Counted from the first letter of the stretch, positions 30,129-41,553 are shown. The stretch: DNA of 64,000 bases from Corynebacterium sp. (GCF_030530965.1 NZ_JAUMTY010000003.1:20758-84757), one strand, 5' to 3'. Made by a program: numbers and translations. The notes: generated by a model from the letters alone, not told the origin.

Positions 30129-30587
30129 ATGAGTAACAACGAGTACAGCACCGAAGTACCGCACGAACTAGTCAACTGCCTGGATCACGTAGGTATCGCC
30201 ACAGCTGACTTGGATGCCACGCTGGAGTGGTACCGCACGAACATGGGGTGGATCTGCCACCACGTCGAAACAAATGAAGAACAGGGTGTTCAGGAGGCCA
30301 TGGTTGGCCCGAAGACCCTCACGGAGCTGCAGGGAATGATTCAGGTTCTGGCTCCGCTGAACGAGAAGTCGACGATCGCTAAGTTCCTCGACAAAAAGGG
30401 CCCGGGTTTGCAGCAGATGTGTCTGCGCACGACCGATATCGATGCTCTCTGTGACCACCTGCGTAAGCAAGGTACACGGCTTCTTTATGACGAGCCGAAG
30501 AACGGAACCGCTGGTGCTCGCATCAACTTCGTCCACCCAAAGGATGCAGGCGGAGTCCTTCTCGAACTGACTCAGCCCGGAAAGTAA
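30129..30587 (+). CDS. mce: Methylmalonyl-CoA epimerase
   Basis: 152 residues. Interconverts (2R)- and (2S)-methylmalonyl-CoA, linking propionyl-CoA carboxylation to the mutase and succinyl-CoA. Two VOC modules: L-D-H-V-G-I-A with metal ligand His20; Gln in M-I-Q-V-L; Glu in V-L-L-E-L-T-Q near the C-terminus. The segment usually written G-L-H-H in this family is G-L-Q-Q here, so one expected histidine ligand is Gln. A strong terminator follows at 30604-30631. It is transcribed alone; mutase and carboxylase genes are not in the window. Confidence 0.88.
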   Translation: MSNNEYSTEVPHELVNCLDHVGIATADLDATLEWYRTNMGWICHHVETNEEQGVQEAMVGPKTLTELQGMIQVLAPLNEKSTIAKFLDKKGPGLQQMCLRTTDIDALCDHLRKQGTRLLYDEPKNGTAGARINFVHPKDAGGVLLELTQPGK

Positions 30588-30603
30588 GTTTTCCTGTCGC
30601 TGT

Positions 30604-30631
30604 GGGGTCCACGTTGGTGGGCCCCATTTTT
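30604..30631 (+). terminator. Intrinsic terminator of mce
   Basis: GGGGTCCAC (30604-30612) pairs with GTGGGCCCC (30617-30625) over 9 positions with one G-T pair and a GTTG loop, followed by A and five Ts. Classic rho-independent terminator 17 bases after the mce stop. Confidence 0.9.
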
Positions 30632-30710
30632 GTTGGGTTCGACGGTGATGGCGGGACCTTTGTTGGGGCCCCGTTTTCACTGGATGAGCGGGCAGCACCG
30701 CCTTGGCGTG

Positions 30711-31472
30711 CTAAAAAAGACGAAGCTCCTGCGACGGGGTACCACGCAGCTCGTCGTAGTCGACGGTCACGCACGTGAACCCACGATCCTCCGCGAGCGT
30801 CCGCGCCTGCGGTTTGATCTCCTGAGCCGCGAAAAGTCCCTTTACCGGGGCTAAGATTTCATCCCTGTTCAGCAATTCGACGTACCGTGTGAGTTGCTCA
30901 ACGCCATCGATACCACCGCGGCGTTTCACCTCAACGGCCACGGTCTTCCCGCTCGCGTCCCTGGTCAAAATATCAACGGGCCCAATAGGCGTCGGATATT
31001 CGCGCCGAACGAGCGTAAACCCCTCCCCCAACGCTTCCGGATGCTGCGCTAACAGCTCCTGAAGATGCGCTTCCACACCATCCTTCGTGAGACCTGGATC
31101 CTCGCCCAGGTCATACGTGGTGTCAGAAATCTTGTCATGCACCGTAATGCGGAGCTGTTCCCCCTTTTTATTCTCGACGACCCAAAGCTCTTCCTCATGC
31201 GTGGTTTGATCCGAGCCGTCGGTCTCCGGTCCTTCAGAATTGCCGACGGAGCTACCGTCGGTAAGGCCGGCGTCGGAGTCGTCGATGGCAATCGGGTGGA
31301 CCGTGAGCGTACACGGCGGAGTCATCCAATTGAGCGGTTTATAGGCCCGGTCATCGGCGTGGACTGACACTGATCCGTCAGCTTTAACCATGAGTAGACG
31401 AGTCGCTTTGGGCAAGTGGGCGGTTAAACGACCAACATAATCGACGGAACACGTAGCGATGACAAGGCGCAT
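30711..31472 (-). CDS. nucS: Mismatch-specific endonuclease NucS/EndoMS
   Basis: 253 residues. Cuts both strands at G-T, G-G and T-T mismatches; it replaces MutS/MutL in many Actinobacteria. N-terminal DNA-binding/dimer domain ([12 protein letters not shown]), C-terminal RecB-like nuclease with G-P-V-D-I-L and V-A-V-E-V-K-R (Asp and Glu-x-Lys of the PD-(D/E)xK site) and Q-L-T-R-Y. The last residues, Q-E-L-R-L-F, fit the beta-clamp-binding tail described for the C. glutamicum enzyme. A Ser/Asp/Glu-rich loop of about 20 residues near 68-95 separates the domains and lengthens the protein slightly. It converges on mce. Confidence 0.95.
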   Translation of the reverse strand: MRLVIATCSVDYVGRLTAHLPKATRLLMVKADGSVSVHADDRAYKPLNWMTPPCTLTVHPIAIDDSDAGLTDGSSVGNSEGPETDGSDQTTHEEELWVVENKKGEQLRITVHDKISDTTYDLGEDPGLTKDGVEAHLQELLAQHPEALGEGFTLVRREYPTPIGPVDILTRDASGKTVAVEVKRRGGIDGVEQLTRYVELLNRDEILAPVKGLFAAQEIKPQARTLAEDRGFTCVTVDYDELRGTPSQELRLF

Positions 31473-31584
31473 GAGCGAGAGAGTACCAAATCGCGTTATC
31501 TCAGAACCTATTACGTCACAGCGTCGAGCAAGGCGCTGCGTCTAGCGATGTAGGCGATCAAGCCACGCTCAATGGCCACCGTCG

Positions 31585-32058
31585 TTAACTGTGGCGATGA
31601 AACCTGTGGCCCCGTTCTTTAACCCGTCGAGGGTGTTTACTGAGCCGCTGAATCCTGGTGCTCGGGGCGGACTCCAACCACGCCACCAATGCCATATCCA
31701 TAGCGTGTCCCCCGGCTACATCCACTCGTACATCCCCCGCTTGAAGTTCGACTATCCGCGGATCAGCTAATAGCCGTAATACCCCCGTTTTGACGTCTCG
31801 TCGGCCAACAATTTCTATGTTGTGCCTTTCACACGATAAGTCTGCCCCCGGTTTAAGAGACCGTAGCAAGTAAAGCTTTGCGGCGTCTTCCCCCAAAATG
31901 ATGACCCCGTGGTGCCAGCGATGTCGTCGTCCGTCACGATAAACGGCGGTACAGACTGGTATGCCACGGGGCCGGATCCACGAAAATCGCCATATGGCGA
32001 CTCCCATTCCCCATACGAGGATGGCCATACACGCCATTGTCACGGTGAAGAGAACCAT
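31585..32058 (-). CDS. DUF2550 membrane-anchored protein
   Basis: 157 residues. One N-terminal membrane helix (residues 1-25), then a basic, Arg-rich cytoplasmic domain starting with R-P-R-G-I-P-V-C-T-A-V-Y-R-D-G and R-H-R-W-H-H-G-V-I. This is the DUF2550 family, found in Actinobacteria next to atpC (Rv1312 in M. tuberculosis), as here. No catalytic motif is visible and the role is unknown; the fixed place beside the ATP synthase operon hints at a link to it. A hairpin between atpC and this gene may limit cotranscription. Confidence 0.85.
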   Translation of the reverse strand: MVLFTVTMACMAILVWGMGVAIWRFSWIRPRGIPVCTAVYRDGRRHRWHHGVIILGEDAAKLYLLRSLKPGADLSCERHNIEIVGRRDVKTGVLRLLADPRIVELQAGDVRVDVAGGHAMDMALVAWLESAPSTRIQRLSKHPRRVKERGHRFHRHS

Positions 32059-32133
32059 GGGCCACCTCTCCCATTACGTCCGGCGACGGCTCGTCATGCA
32101 CGTCGTTCCTTGAGCTGAGTATAAACGACGAAA

Positions 32134-32173
32134 CCCCCGTGTTCCTAAGAATTGGCCTTAGAAACTACGGGGG
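32134..32173 (-). terminator. Hairpin after atpC, possible end of the atp transcript
   Basis: Outer arms CCCCCGT (32134-32140) and ACGGGGG (32167-32173) plus an inner CTAAG/CTTAG stem. On the minus strand it is followed by TTTCGTCGTTT, a weak U-tract. It lies 25 bases past the atpC stop. Confidence 0.55.
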
Positions 32174-32198
32174 CGTAGGTGAGAGCTATATAGTCGAC

Positions 32199-32576
32199 CT
32201 ACTTTTCTTTCGCACGCTGGACTGCTCGCAGCTCGGATTGAGCTTGAGCACGGTCATGTGAATCCGTGTCGGAGCCTTTGTAGCTCTGCTCTGCGCTGGA
32301 AACATCCACTTCTGATGACCACGTGGCGTGGTCCGCCAGAATAGATACTTTGTGCTTGCCGACGGACAGGAACCCGCCCTGTACTGCAGCGACTTTCTTT
32401 TCGCCGTCGGTGGTACGGATGATGACCACACCGTTTTCTACAAGCTGCCCAAGGATGGGTTCGTGTCCGGGAAGTATGCCGATTTCACCTTCTGTGGTCT
32501 GTGCGGTGACAGACGTCGCAGCACCGGACCATAGCGCTCGCTCAACGGAGACTAACTCAGTGGCAATTTCAGCCAT
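32199..32576 (-). CDS. atpC: ATP synthase F1 epsilon subunit
   Basis: 125 residues. Part of the central rotor stalk; in many bacteria it also inhibits ATP hydrolysis. N-terminal beta-sandwich ([27 protein letters not shown]) followed by a short C-terminal part. The C-terminal helical region ([15 protein letters not shown]) looks reduced to about one helix, as in mycobacterial and corynebacterial epsilon. Last gene of the atp operon, 12 bases after atpD. Confidence 0.95.
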
Positions 32577-32588
32577 GGTGTCCCTACC

Positions 32589-34028
<1,440 letters not shown>

Positions 34029-35012
34029 TTAGTCACTTTCTCCGCTGTCGTCGAGCGCTCCCGCGCCACCGACGATCTCTGTAATTTCCTGGGTAATTTG
34101 TGCCTGACGAGCTTGGTTAGCTGTACGAGACAACGTGGTGGCAAGCTCAGTTGCGTTATCCGTCGCCGAACTCATAGCTGTACGGCGTGCTGCGGATTCT
34201 GACGCAGCTGACTCCAGCAGCAAGGCATACAAAGCACGTGACACGTAGTGCGGGAGGAGCTCCGACAGCAACGTGGTCGCGTCGGGCTCAAATTCGTAGT
34301 TGGCACTAATTTCGGAATCGTCTGGGTCAGACAGCATGTCTTCGCCAGTCTCTACTTCCTCATAGTCGATGACGGCTTCCATCGGAAGCATCTGCCGTGC
34401 GACGGCCTTCTGAGACAGCATCGACTCGAACTTCGTGTACACGACATGGAGCTGGTCGAAGCCTTGCACACTCTCGCCCTCAGGCGCGGTGAGCCCGGGG
34501 CGCCACTCTGCTTTGCCCGATGAGCTAGCAACGAATGCGTCGATAAGGTGCCGACGCATCTGGTGCGTGCCTTCGTACTCGGGGTCCTGGGAGTATCCGG
34601 TCCATGCGCCTTCAAGGGCCTCACCGCGGAAGCGGTAGTAGGTCAGCCCCTTGTTGCCGAAGACATAGAGGACAACCTCATAGCCCTGTTTTTCCAACAA
34701 AGCGCGTAGTTCAGCAACTTTCTTGAAAACGTTGTGGTTGTACCCGCCACACATTCCTCGGTCGCTGGAGACCACCAAGATAGCGGCACGGTTTCCGCCT
34801 TCGCGTTCGCGGAGCATGGGGTGGTCCAGTGAACTTGCCGATGACAAGCGATGGACGACCTTGGTAATTTCCTCCGCGTACGGTTGCGAGGCAGCTACCC
34901 TGGCCTGCGCTTTCGTGATCTTCGAAGTGGCGATCAGCTCCTGGGCCTTCGTGATCTTCTTAGTCGAGTTGACGGACTTAATCCGGTCTCGTAGTTCACG
35001 TAACGTAGCCAT
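34029..35012 (-). CDS. atpG: ATP synthase F1 gamma subunit
   Basis: 327 residues. The rotating shaft inside the alpha/beta hexamer. The N-terminal helix (A-T-L-R-E-L-R-D-R-I-K-S-V-N-S-T-K-K-I-T) and the C-terminal helix (M-S-S-A-T-D-N-A-T-E) that form the coiled coil are clear; S-S-D-R-G-M-C-G-G-Y-N is the family signature. It is about 40 residues longer than the E. coli subunit; the extra length falls in the middle domain (residues 165-245), which includes a long actinobacterial-type loop with acidic stretches. Confidence 0.96.
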   Translation of the reverse strand: MATLRELRDRIKSVNSTKKITKAQELIATSKITKAQARVAASQPYAEEITKVVHRLSSASSLDHPMLREREGGNRAAILVVSSDRGMCGGYNHNVFKKVAELRALLEKQGYEVVLYVFGNKGLTYYRFRGEALEGAWTGYSQDPEYEGTHQMRRHLIDAFVASSSGKAEWRPGLTAPEGESVQGFDQLHVVYTKFESMLSQKAVARQMLPMEAVIDYEEVETGEDMLSDPDDSEISANYEFEPDATTLLSELLPHYVSRALYALLLESAASESAARRTAMSSATDNATELATTLSRTANQARQAQITQEITEIVGGAGALDDSGESD

Positions 35013-35059
35013 TTACACTCATCGCCTCCCTTCGTTCTTATCCATTGCGCGCACCGCCC

Positions 35060-36703
35060 TTACTTGCCCGAGGACTTACGCGACACAGTGATTTGTTCTT
35101 TACCCAACTCGGATTGCTCCATTGGGTCTACATCGGGCTCGTTGATAACAGGTTTGCCGTCGGACGCCTGGAAGTTCTGCTTGAACTCATCCACAGCGGA
35201 GGAAAGCTCTGCCTTGGATTCGTCATTGAGTGGGGATCCACCCTCGACTTGCTCGAAGACACCAGCATGCTTCGAATGGAGGTGCTCGAGGAGTTCAGAT
35301 TCGAACCGACGAATATCTTCGACGGGAACGGAGTCAAAGTCGCCGTTACCAGCAAGGTAGATCGACACCATCTGGTCTTCCACAGCTTGCGGGTGGTTCT
35401 CCGGCTGCTTCAGCAGCTCAACAAGGCGAGATCCGCGCTCCAGCTGTGCCTTGGAAGAATCGTCGAGGTCCGAGGCGAATGCAGCGAATGCTTCCAAGTC
35501 GCGGTATGCGGCGAGGTCAATACGCAGCGAACCCGAAACCTTCTTCATACCCTTCGTCTGGGCGGCACCACCGACACGGGAGACCGACACACCGACGTTA
35601 ATAGCGGGGCGAACACCCTGGTTGAAGAGGTCTGACTCCAAGAAGACCTGACCGTCGGTAATAGAAATGACGTTGGTCGGAATGAAGGCGGACACGTCGT
35701 TCGCTTTGGTCTCGATGATCGGCAGGGCCGTCATAGAGCCGCCACCCAAGTCGTCGGAGAGCTTAGCTGCACGCTCCAACAAGCGGGAGTGGAGGTAGAA
35801 AACGTCACCTGGGTACGCTTCGCGTCCCGGCGGACGACGCAGCAGCAAGGAGATCGCACGGTAGGCCTCAGCCTGCTTGGTGAGGTCATCGTAGATGACC
35901 AGCACGTGCTTGCCCTTGTACATCCAGTGCTGTCCCAGTGCGGCACCAGCGAAGGGTGCGAGCCACTTAAAACCAGCCGAATCTGATGCGGGAGCAGCGA
36001 CAATGGTGGTGTAGTCCAGGGCGCCGTTGTCCTCTAAGGTCTTACGGACACCAGCGATTGTGGAGCCCTTCTGACCGATGGCGACATAAATGCAGCGGAC
36101 CTGCTTTTCCGGGTCCCCGGATTCCCAGTTGGCTTTCTGGTTAATGATGGTATCGAGGCAAACAGCCGTCTTACCGGTTTTACGGTCGCCAATGATGAGC
36201 TGTCGCTGGCCTCGCCCGATCGGGGTCATCGCGTCGATAGCTTTAATACCGGTCTGGAGTGGTTCCTCGACTGGTTGACGCATCAACACTGAGGGCGCCT
36301 GCAGTTCCAGGACGCGATCTTCTTCTGCCTCGATGGATCCCAGGCCGTCGATTGGCTGGCCCAGGGGGTTAATAACGCGGCCGAGGAATTTGTCCCCAAC
36401 CGGAATGGATAGGACCTCTCCGGTCCTTTTTACTTCGTCGCCTTCCCGCAAGGTCTCGTAGCTTCCCAAGACCACGACACCGACTTTATCGGTGTCAAGG
36501 TTTTGGGCGACGCCGATGACGCCACCTGGGAACTCGAGCAACTCATTAGCCATGACTGATGGCATACCCGAAACCTGGGCGATACCGTCAGCCGCACTAA
36601 TGACCACGCCGACCTCCTCACGGGAGGCCTCCGCGGAGTAGCTCGAGGTGTAGTTCGCAATCGCGCTACGGATCTCGTCGGAGGAGATCGTCAGCTCCGC
36701 CAT
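35060..36703 (-). CDS. atpA: ATP synthase F1 alpha subunit
   Basis: 547 residues from the ATG at 36703 (M-A-E-L-T-I-S-S), which has AGGAAGAAC upstream; an in-frame codon 33 bases earlier lacks support. Non-catalytic nucleotide-binding partner of beta. Walker [11 protein letters not shown], the arginine-finger region ([10 protein letters not shown]), and G-Q-x-Q-L-I-I-G before Walker A are present. An acidic C-terminal tail of about 30 residues extends past the usual helix bundle, an actinobacterial feature that in mycobacteria restrains ATP hydrolysis. That role here is inference. Confidence 0.97.
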   Translation of the reverse strand: MAELTISSDEIRSAIANYTSSYSAEASREEVGVVISAADGIAQVSGMPSVMANELLEFPGGVIGVAQNLDTDKVGVVVLGSYETLREGDEVKRTGEVLSIPVGDKFLGRVINPLGQPIDGLGSIEAEEDRVLELQAPSVLMRQPVEEPLQTGIKAIDAMTPIGRGQRQLIIGDRKTGKTAVCLDTIINQKANWESGDPEKQVRCIYVAIGQKGSTIAGVRKTLEDNGALDYTTIVAAPASDSAGFKWLAPFAGAALGQHWMYKGKHVLVIYDDLTKQAEAYRAISLLLRRPPGREAYPGDVFYLHSRLLERAAKLSDDLGGGSMTALPIIETKANDVSAFIPTNVISITDGQVFLESDLFNQGVRPAINVGVSVSRVGGAAQTKGMKKVSGSLRIDLAAYRDLEAFAAFASDLDDSSKAQLERGSRLVELLKQPENHPQAVEDQMVSIYLAGNGDFDSVPVEDIRRFESELLEHLHSKHAGVFEQVEGGSPLNDESKAELSSAVDEFKQNFQASDGKPVINEPDVDPMEQSELGKEQITVSRKSSGK

Positions 36704-36799
36704 GTTCTTCCTGCTCTCGGTAGTCTCTTCCAGCATTACTTGTTTATTACGTCGTATTTCTGGTCGTGGTCACGACCGGCATTCCGTCCGCCGTGGGCG

Positions 36800-37615
36800 T
36801 CAGGCAAAAGCTCGCCGTAGTTTCTCGAGTTTGCCCGATGTGCTGCCATCGATACGCTCATCTCCGACCCGGATGACCATTCCACCGAGGATGCTGGGAT
36901 CGACCTCTCCGTGGATGGACATCTTGTGACCATAAATTCGACCGAGCTTGTCAGCCAGGGTGGATCGTTGGGTATCGCTCAATTCGCCGGCAGTCACAAC
37001 ATGAGCAACTTCGTACCCACGCAGCTGCGCTGCCTCCCGCGATAGCGTTTCACATGCTTCGACAGGACGTTGTTTAGCACGAGAAATCGCCTGCAAGGCA
37101 AGAGTTTCTGTAATTGAAGTAACTTTGCCGTACAAGACTGAGGCCAACAATTGGCGACGTCGGTCCGCACGAGCTTGTCGGTCTGCCAAAAGCATCTCCA
37201 GCTGCGGGGCGTCTTCAAGGACCCTCGCCAACTGGAACAACTCAGATTCGACGGTCGTGAGCTTGTCGTCTGCCTCGGCGGCGCGGAACAGAGCCCGGCG
37301 GCCAAGTTGAACAAGCCCATTACGGAAATCGCGCGTATTCGACCAGTCTTTATCTACTGCAGAACGCAACACGCTGCGCGAAGCCTGATTGAGCTTCTCA
37401 CCGAAAACGCGATCGGCAAGGTCTGCACGTTTCTCGGAGGACGCTGCGGGATCAATAAGCGCCACACGCAAGTCACGGTTGGAGTCCAAAACCTCAACGA
37501 CGTCGAAGAGCTCGGGTCCGATCTGTGCGCCGTCGACGGCGGCATTGGACTGAGCAACGGTGTTGTCGAGGGTAGTCGCCAACTCGGTCATCGATTCTCG
37601 GCTCGCTGCGTGCAT
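36800..37615 (-). CDS. atpH: ATP synthase F1 delta subunit
   Basis: 271 residues from the ATG at 37615, preceded by AGGGAAG at good spacing; an in-frame GTG at 37624 overlaps the atpF stop and is less likely. Delta ties the top of F1 to the b subunits. It is roughly 90 residues longer than E. coli delta, the length I know from corynebacteria. The extra part is N-terminal (helical, to about residue 95). The C-terminal domain has V-V-T-A-G-E-L-S and G-G-M-V-I-R-V-G-D-E-R-I-D-G-S, the family signature. It is separate from atpF, not fused to a b domain as in mycobacteria. Confidence 0.94.
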   Translation of the reverse strand: MHAASRESMTELATTLDNTVAQSNAAVDGAQIGPELFDVVEVLDSNRDLRVALIDPAASSEKRADLADRVFGEKLNQASRSVLRSAVDKDWSNTRDFRNGLVQLGRRALFRAAEADDKLTTVESELFQLARVLEDAPQLEMLLADRQARADRRRQLLASVLYGKVTSITETLALQAISRAKQRPVEACETLSREAAQLRGYEVAHVVTAGELSDTQRSTLADKLGRIYGHKMSIHGEVDPSILGGMVIRVGDERIDGSTSGKLEKLRRAFA

Positions 37616-37620
37616 ACTGA

Positions 37621-38181
37621 TCACTTCCCTGCCGGAATGTCATCCAAGGAAGACAGGAAAGAATCCACTGTCTCCGCGCGCTTGGCATCGTCGGATAGAT
37701 GAGAGCCGAGGAGCTTCTCCGCCAGATCGACCGAATTCTGACCCATGTCCTTACGCAGGTCAGCGACGACGGCATCACGCTGAGCAGCAAGTTGCTTTTC
37801 GCCTTGAGCGATAATGCGGTTGCTTTCCTCCGTTGCTTCGGTCTTCATATCCGCAACGATCTTTTGCCCGTCAGCACGAGCTTCGTCGCGAATACGAGCG
37901 GCCTCTGCACGAGCCTCAGCGAGCTGGTCATTGTATTTTTGCAACGCAGCCTTCGCCTCGGATTGCGCGGCCTCCGCACGTTGAATACCGCCTTCAATGC
38001 GATCTTCACGCTCAGAAAGAACCTCTTGGAACTTCGGAAGAACAAACTTCCAGAAAAGCCATAGGATCAGTACGAAGCAGACGATGGACCAGACGAGGTC
38101 GTATGGCAAAGGGAGAAGCGGCAAGTTGCCTTTTTCGAGAGGCAGCGTGTTGTCCTCAGCCAAAATGAGTGAGTTCGTCAT
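37621..38181 (-). CDS. atpF: ATP synthase Fo b subunit
   Basis: 186 residues. Forms the peripheral stalk. A short hydrophilic lead with a proline turn (P-L-L-P-L-P-Y-D), one membrane helix at about 28-50 ([18 protein letters not shown]), then a long charged helix running to the end ([14 protein letters not shown]). The ATG has GGAG three bases upstream. It lies between atpE and atpH. Confidence 0.95.
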   Translation of the reverse strand: MTNSLILAEDNTLPLEKGNLPLLPLPYDLVWSIVCFVLILWLFWKFVLPKFQEVLSEREDRIEGGIQRAEAAQSEAKAALQKYNDQLAEARAEAARIRDEARADGQKIVADMKTEATEESNRIIAQGEKQLAAQRDAVVADLRKDMGQNSVDLAEKLLGSHLSDDAKRAETVDSFLSSLDDIPAGK

Positions 38182-38233
38182 AGTCTCCAGCTTTCGCTAT
38201 TTCGAATATCAGGATGTAGTGAAAACAACCTGA

Positions 38234-38488
<255 letters not shown>

Positions 38489-38548
38489 TCAAAATGCCGT
38501 TGGTTTTCCAACGACGTATTCGTGAAAAACTTCGAGTGGGGTGTTCAG

Positions 38549-39400
38549 TTAGTGTTCGTCCGCATGCAGGGAAAGCTCAATGTACACCGCAGTCAGCAGG
38601 GCGAAAATGTACGCCTGCAGGAAAATCACCAAAATCTCAAACAGCGAGAAGGCAAAAGCTGCCGCGATGGTAAAGCCGGACGCAACAAGCCAGCCGTTCA
38701 TCTGCCAGAAGAAGAAGTTGGTTGCCGAGTACAAGAGCACCAGCACGATGTGACCTGACAGCATATTGGCCATAAGACGAATGGTCAGCGTGACAGGCCT
38801 CAAAATGAAGGTCGAGAAGAACTCAATCGGTACGACCAAGAAATAGAGAAGGAAAGGCAACCCCGGAATTACCAGAGAGCTCTTCATGTACTTCCCGAAC
38901 CCGTACCGTTTGGCACCTGCGTAAATCATGCAGATGTAGGCAACCACGGCCAAGAGCAGTGGCATACCGATACGAGCATTGGGGGAAACGTTCAAGAACG
39001 GGATCACCGATGGTGCGTTCATGAACAGCACAAGGAAGAAGATCGTGGAAATAATCGGAAGGAAGCGACGTCCTTCTTTTCGACCAAGAATCTCCTCACT
39101 GATGTGGATACGGACGAAATCCAACAAGTACTCAGCGACGTTCTGCACGCCACGCGGAACTAACTTCGGCTTCCGCATAGCGAAGAAGAAGAACAGCCCC
39201 ATGAGCACCATCACGAGGAGTCGGACGAACATGATGCGGTCGATGGCGAACCAACCGTCGGCAAAATTACCGAACCAGAGGTTGATGTGATCACCATGCG
39301 CCGTCTCGGGACAGCGTGACTCACCGTCACTGCCGGTCCCACAAACGAACCCCGGGAAAAAGTCGTGGTCCAGATCTGGGGCGTGGAAATGCCCCTTCAT
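38549..39400 (-). CDS. atpB: ATP synthase Fo a subunit
   Basis: 283 residues from the ATG at 39400 (M-K-G-H-F-H-A-P); a TTG two codons earlier is the alternative. Membrane stator subunit with the two proton half-channels. Five to six hydrophobic helices; the essential Arg is in T-L-T-I-R-L-M-A-N-M, with G-H in the same helix (M-L-S-G-H-I-V). A periplasmic N-terminal region with Cys-Gly-Thr...Cys (two cysteines at about residues 20 and 28) precedes helix 1. Those cysteines could form a disulfide. First of the BEFHAGDC genes proper, 268 bases after atpI. Confidence 0.94.
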   Translation of the reverse strand: MKGHFHAPDLDHDFFPGFVCGTGSDGESRCPETAHGDHINLWFGNFADGWFAIDRIMFVRLLVMVLMGLFFFFAMRKPKLVPRGVQNVAEYLLDFVRIHISEEILGRKEGRRFLPIISTIFFLVLFMNAPSVIPFLNVSPNARIGMPLLLAVVAYICMIYAGAKRYGFGKYMKSSLVIPGLPFLLYFLVVPIEFFSTFILRPVTLTIRLMANMLSGHIVLVLLYSATNFFFWQMNGWLVASGFTIAAAFAFSLFEILVIFLQAYIFALLTAVYIELSLHADEH

Positions 39401-39668
39401 GGACAAGGTTGTAACGCTCAGCGTTCTCTCCCGTGTTCGGGCCGCTTTCTGCCAAACAGGAAGCGGTGCGATGGAGGTCTATGTGCATAGCCCACCGCGG
39501 ATTCCGTCGCACATCATCGCGGGGGCCCGGGGGTTATTCGGGGGTGGCTACGCATAGCGACTTTTCCTTATAACCCGCAGTTGACGATAGCAGCTTAATT
39601 CAGGTTTTTCCCAAGCGATCTCTCAATCCGACCCCCCTAAAACTACACCTGATTCACCCCCATGCAGG
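39401..39668. other. Gap between atpI and atpB
   Basis: 268 bases without a gene. It is unusually long inside this operon and may hold a second promoter for atpB onward. A GC-rich run of Gs occurs near 39520-39550. No tRNA, small ORF or perfect hairpin seen. Confidence 0.4.
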
Positions 39669-40313
39669 CTATTGCTGGTGGTCCCGTTCTTCTGCCCATT
39701 CTCGGTCAGCGATATAGGTCACACGCGCGGTTAAAACACCCCATGTTTCTGAGACCAATCCGACGATTAACGCGGCGATCACCGTGACAGCCAACGCTAG
39801 GTGGTCATAGAAATACATGTTCTTCAGAACAACCAAGACAAGTAAGACGACGACAACTTTGAGCAGCCACGTCCCCATCACCACAGCCATCGTCGTTTGG
39901 GGATTAGTTCGGGAGGTGACGAGCACACTCACAATAGTGAGCAAAACGAAGGCACCACCGATGACCGACCCGATGAGCGCTCCCCAGACACCTCGCATCC
40001 CGGATTGCCCACCCCAGGCCAACAACGAAACCACGGCTAAACAGGCAATTGCGATACCCCCCAGCCGCGCAGCCTTCAGCAGCGGCCACCGTGGATCCGA
40101 CACATGCCGGTTCCTCTTCGCAATCACGTCGTCGATAGGCGAACCACCGTCGGTAGACGAGCTAGCCGACGAGTTCGACGTTTCAGAAGAGTTCTGTCCA
40201 TCAGATTGTTCCGGTGTACTCGCACCGGAATCCCCCGATGCGAAAGTGGAATATGGAGACGTCGGCTTAGACGAGGCGTTGTTTGGTTCGCCAGAGGAGT
40301 GGGAATCAGTCAC
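39669..40313 (-). CDS. atpI: AtpI-like membrane protein with Ser/Asn-rich N-terminus
   Basis: 214 residues. Residues 1-60 are low complexity, dominated by Ser, Gly, Asn and Thr. Four hydrophobic helices follow (about 85-105, 110-132, 141-165, 167-193). Position directly upstream of atpB and the four-helix pattern fit the ATP synthase protein I group, proposed to help c-ring assembly or ion supply. The start is GTG at 40313, overlapping the wecA stop by four bases (GTGA), so the two are translationally coupled. The N-terminal extension is not part of the family core and should be cytoplasmic and disordered. Confidence 0.75.
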   Translation of the reverse strand: MTDSHSSGEPNNASSKPTSPYSTFASGDSGASTPEQSDGQNSSETSNSSASSSTDGGSPIDDVIAKRNRHVSDPRWPLLKAARLGGIAIACLAVVSLLAWGGQSGMRGVWGALIGSVIGGAFVLLTIVSVLVTSRTNPQTTMAVVMGTWLLKVVVVLLVLVVLKNMYFYDHLALAVTVIAALIVGLVSETWGVLTARVTYIADREWAEERDHQQ

Positions 40314-41488
40314 GCTGGCTGATTGTAGCGGTCCGGGTGCCGACGATCACGCGAGCGCGGTACAGACGTAATCCCGACGGCGATGATGATCGCTAGCCCC
40401 ACCGCAATGAGGGTAATGTCCGTCGGCAAAATTGTTGCTGCCACTGCGCTGAATGCGACGACACTCACCCACGTGTAGAGCACAAGGACCACCCGTCGGT
40501 GCGTGTGTCCGAGCTGGAGCAGCCTGTGGTGCAGGTGCTTTTTATCAGGGGCGAACGGGCTTTTCCCGTGGCCGACACGGCGGATAACGGCCATGATGAG
40601 GTCAAGCATCGGGATGAACACACTCGCTGCCACCACGATGATCGGACTCAGCAGCGCGAAAATGTCGGCGGCACCATAAAGCGACATCGTGATGCGGCCA
40701 GACGCTGAGGTCGACGCCGCCGCAAGGAGAAGGCCGATCAGCATGGATCCCGTGTCACCCATGAAAATCCGGCTCGGCTCAAAGTTATGGGGCAAGAAAC
40801 CCGCGCAGGCTCCAATCAACACGGCGGAAATAATGGCCGGCGGATAAGCGCTCACCGCTCCCCCTTGGTCGTGGAGAATGGTGAGCGAAAATGCGAAGAG
40901 CGAGATTCCAGCGATCCCCCCGACGCCGGCCGCCAACCCGTCGAGACCGTCGACAAAGTTAATCGCGTTGATCAGGGTGACGGTGAAGACAACGGTCAGA
41001 ACTGTGGACTGGACTTGATCCAGAATGACCGTGGTGCCACCATGCCAGGGAACATAGAGGAGGTACCAGCTCAGCCCCAGCAGACTCATGACCGTCGCGC
41101 CCGCGATCTGCCCGACCAGTTTCACGAGAGCCGGAATGTCATACAAATCATCGATAATGCCAACAACAACGATGATGAGGGCAGCCCATAACACGGCTCT
41201 CAAGTCCGGAGTCATGGGAGGAAATCCGCGGTTCAACGCCGGTAATTGGTTGGCCACCAGTAAGGCTGCAATGACGCCGGTGAACATCGCGACTCCCCCC
41301 AACCGCGGTCGGGGTTGTTTATGGACGTCGCGGGCACGCGGGATAGCTACTCTCCCGGTCCGCACCATGACGGATCGTATGCATCCTGTTGTCAGGAACG
41401 TCACGATGCAGCCCGTGCAGAGAACAAGGATGAGTTCCCGAATGGGCACACCGGTTCCCCCCACCGCTGATTGTGCACAAACGATCAT
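40310..41488 (-). CDS. wecA: Polyprenyl-phosphate N-acetylglucosamine-1-phosphate transferase (WecA/Rfe family)
   Basis: 392 residues as given. Integral membrane enzyme that puts sugar-1-phosphate on decaprenyl phosphate, starting cell-wall linker or arabinogalactan synthesis. About eleven membrane helices. Signatures: K-Q-P-R-P-R-L-G-G near residue 58, D-D-L-Y-D (metal/catalysis) near 112, N-F-V-D-G-L-D-G-L-A, F-M-G-D-T-G-S-M, and K-K-H-L-H-H-R-L of the PNPT family. A GTG at 41449 has GGGGGGAAC upstream and would give 379 residues, so either start is possible. In mycobacteria this gene (Rv1302) is likewise just upstream of the atp operon. Confidence 0.92.
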   Translation of the reverse strand: MIVCAQSAVGGTGVPIRELILVLCTGCIVTFLTTGCIRSVMVRTGRVAIPRARDVHKQPRPRLGGVAMFTGVIAALLVANQLPALNRGFPPMTPDLRAVLWAALIIVVVGIIDDLYDIPALVKLVGQIAGATVMSLLGLSWYLLYVPWHGGTTVILDQVQSTVLTVVFTVTLINAINFVDGLDGLAAGVGGIAGISLFAFSLTILHDQGGAVSAYPPAIISAVLIGACAGFLPHNFEPSRIFMGDTGSMLIGLLLAAASTSASGRITMSLYGAADIFALLSPIIVVAASVFIPMLDLIMAVIRRVGHGKSPFAPDKKHLHHRLLQLGHTHRRVVLVLYTWVSVVAFSAVAATILPTDITLIAVGLAIIIAVGITSVPRSRDRRHPDRYNQPA

Positions 41489-41553
41489 GATGTTTCTCTA
41501 CCCCGCATTCCCTGGACTATCCGCGCACGTGAGGCCGTTCTTTTCCCCTCGAA

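Noticed and set aside
30024..30164. Longer N-terminus for the thiamine-binding-fold protein crossing the mce start
   Set aside because: Family proteins begin at M-I-V-A-F-S; the upstream part has no match and would overlap the divergent mce gene.
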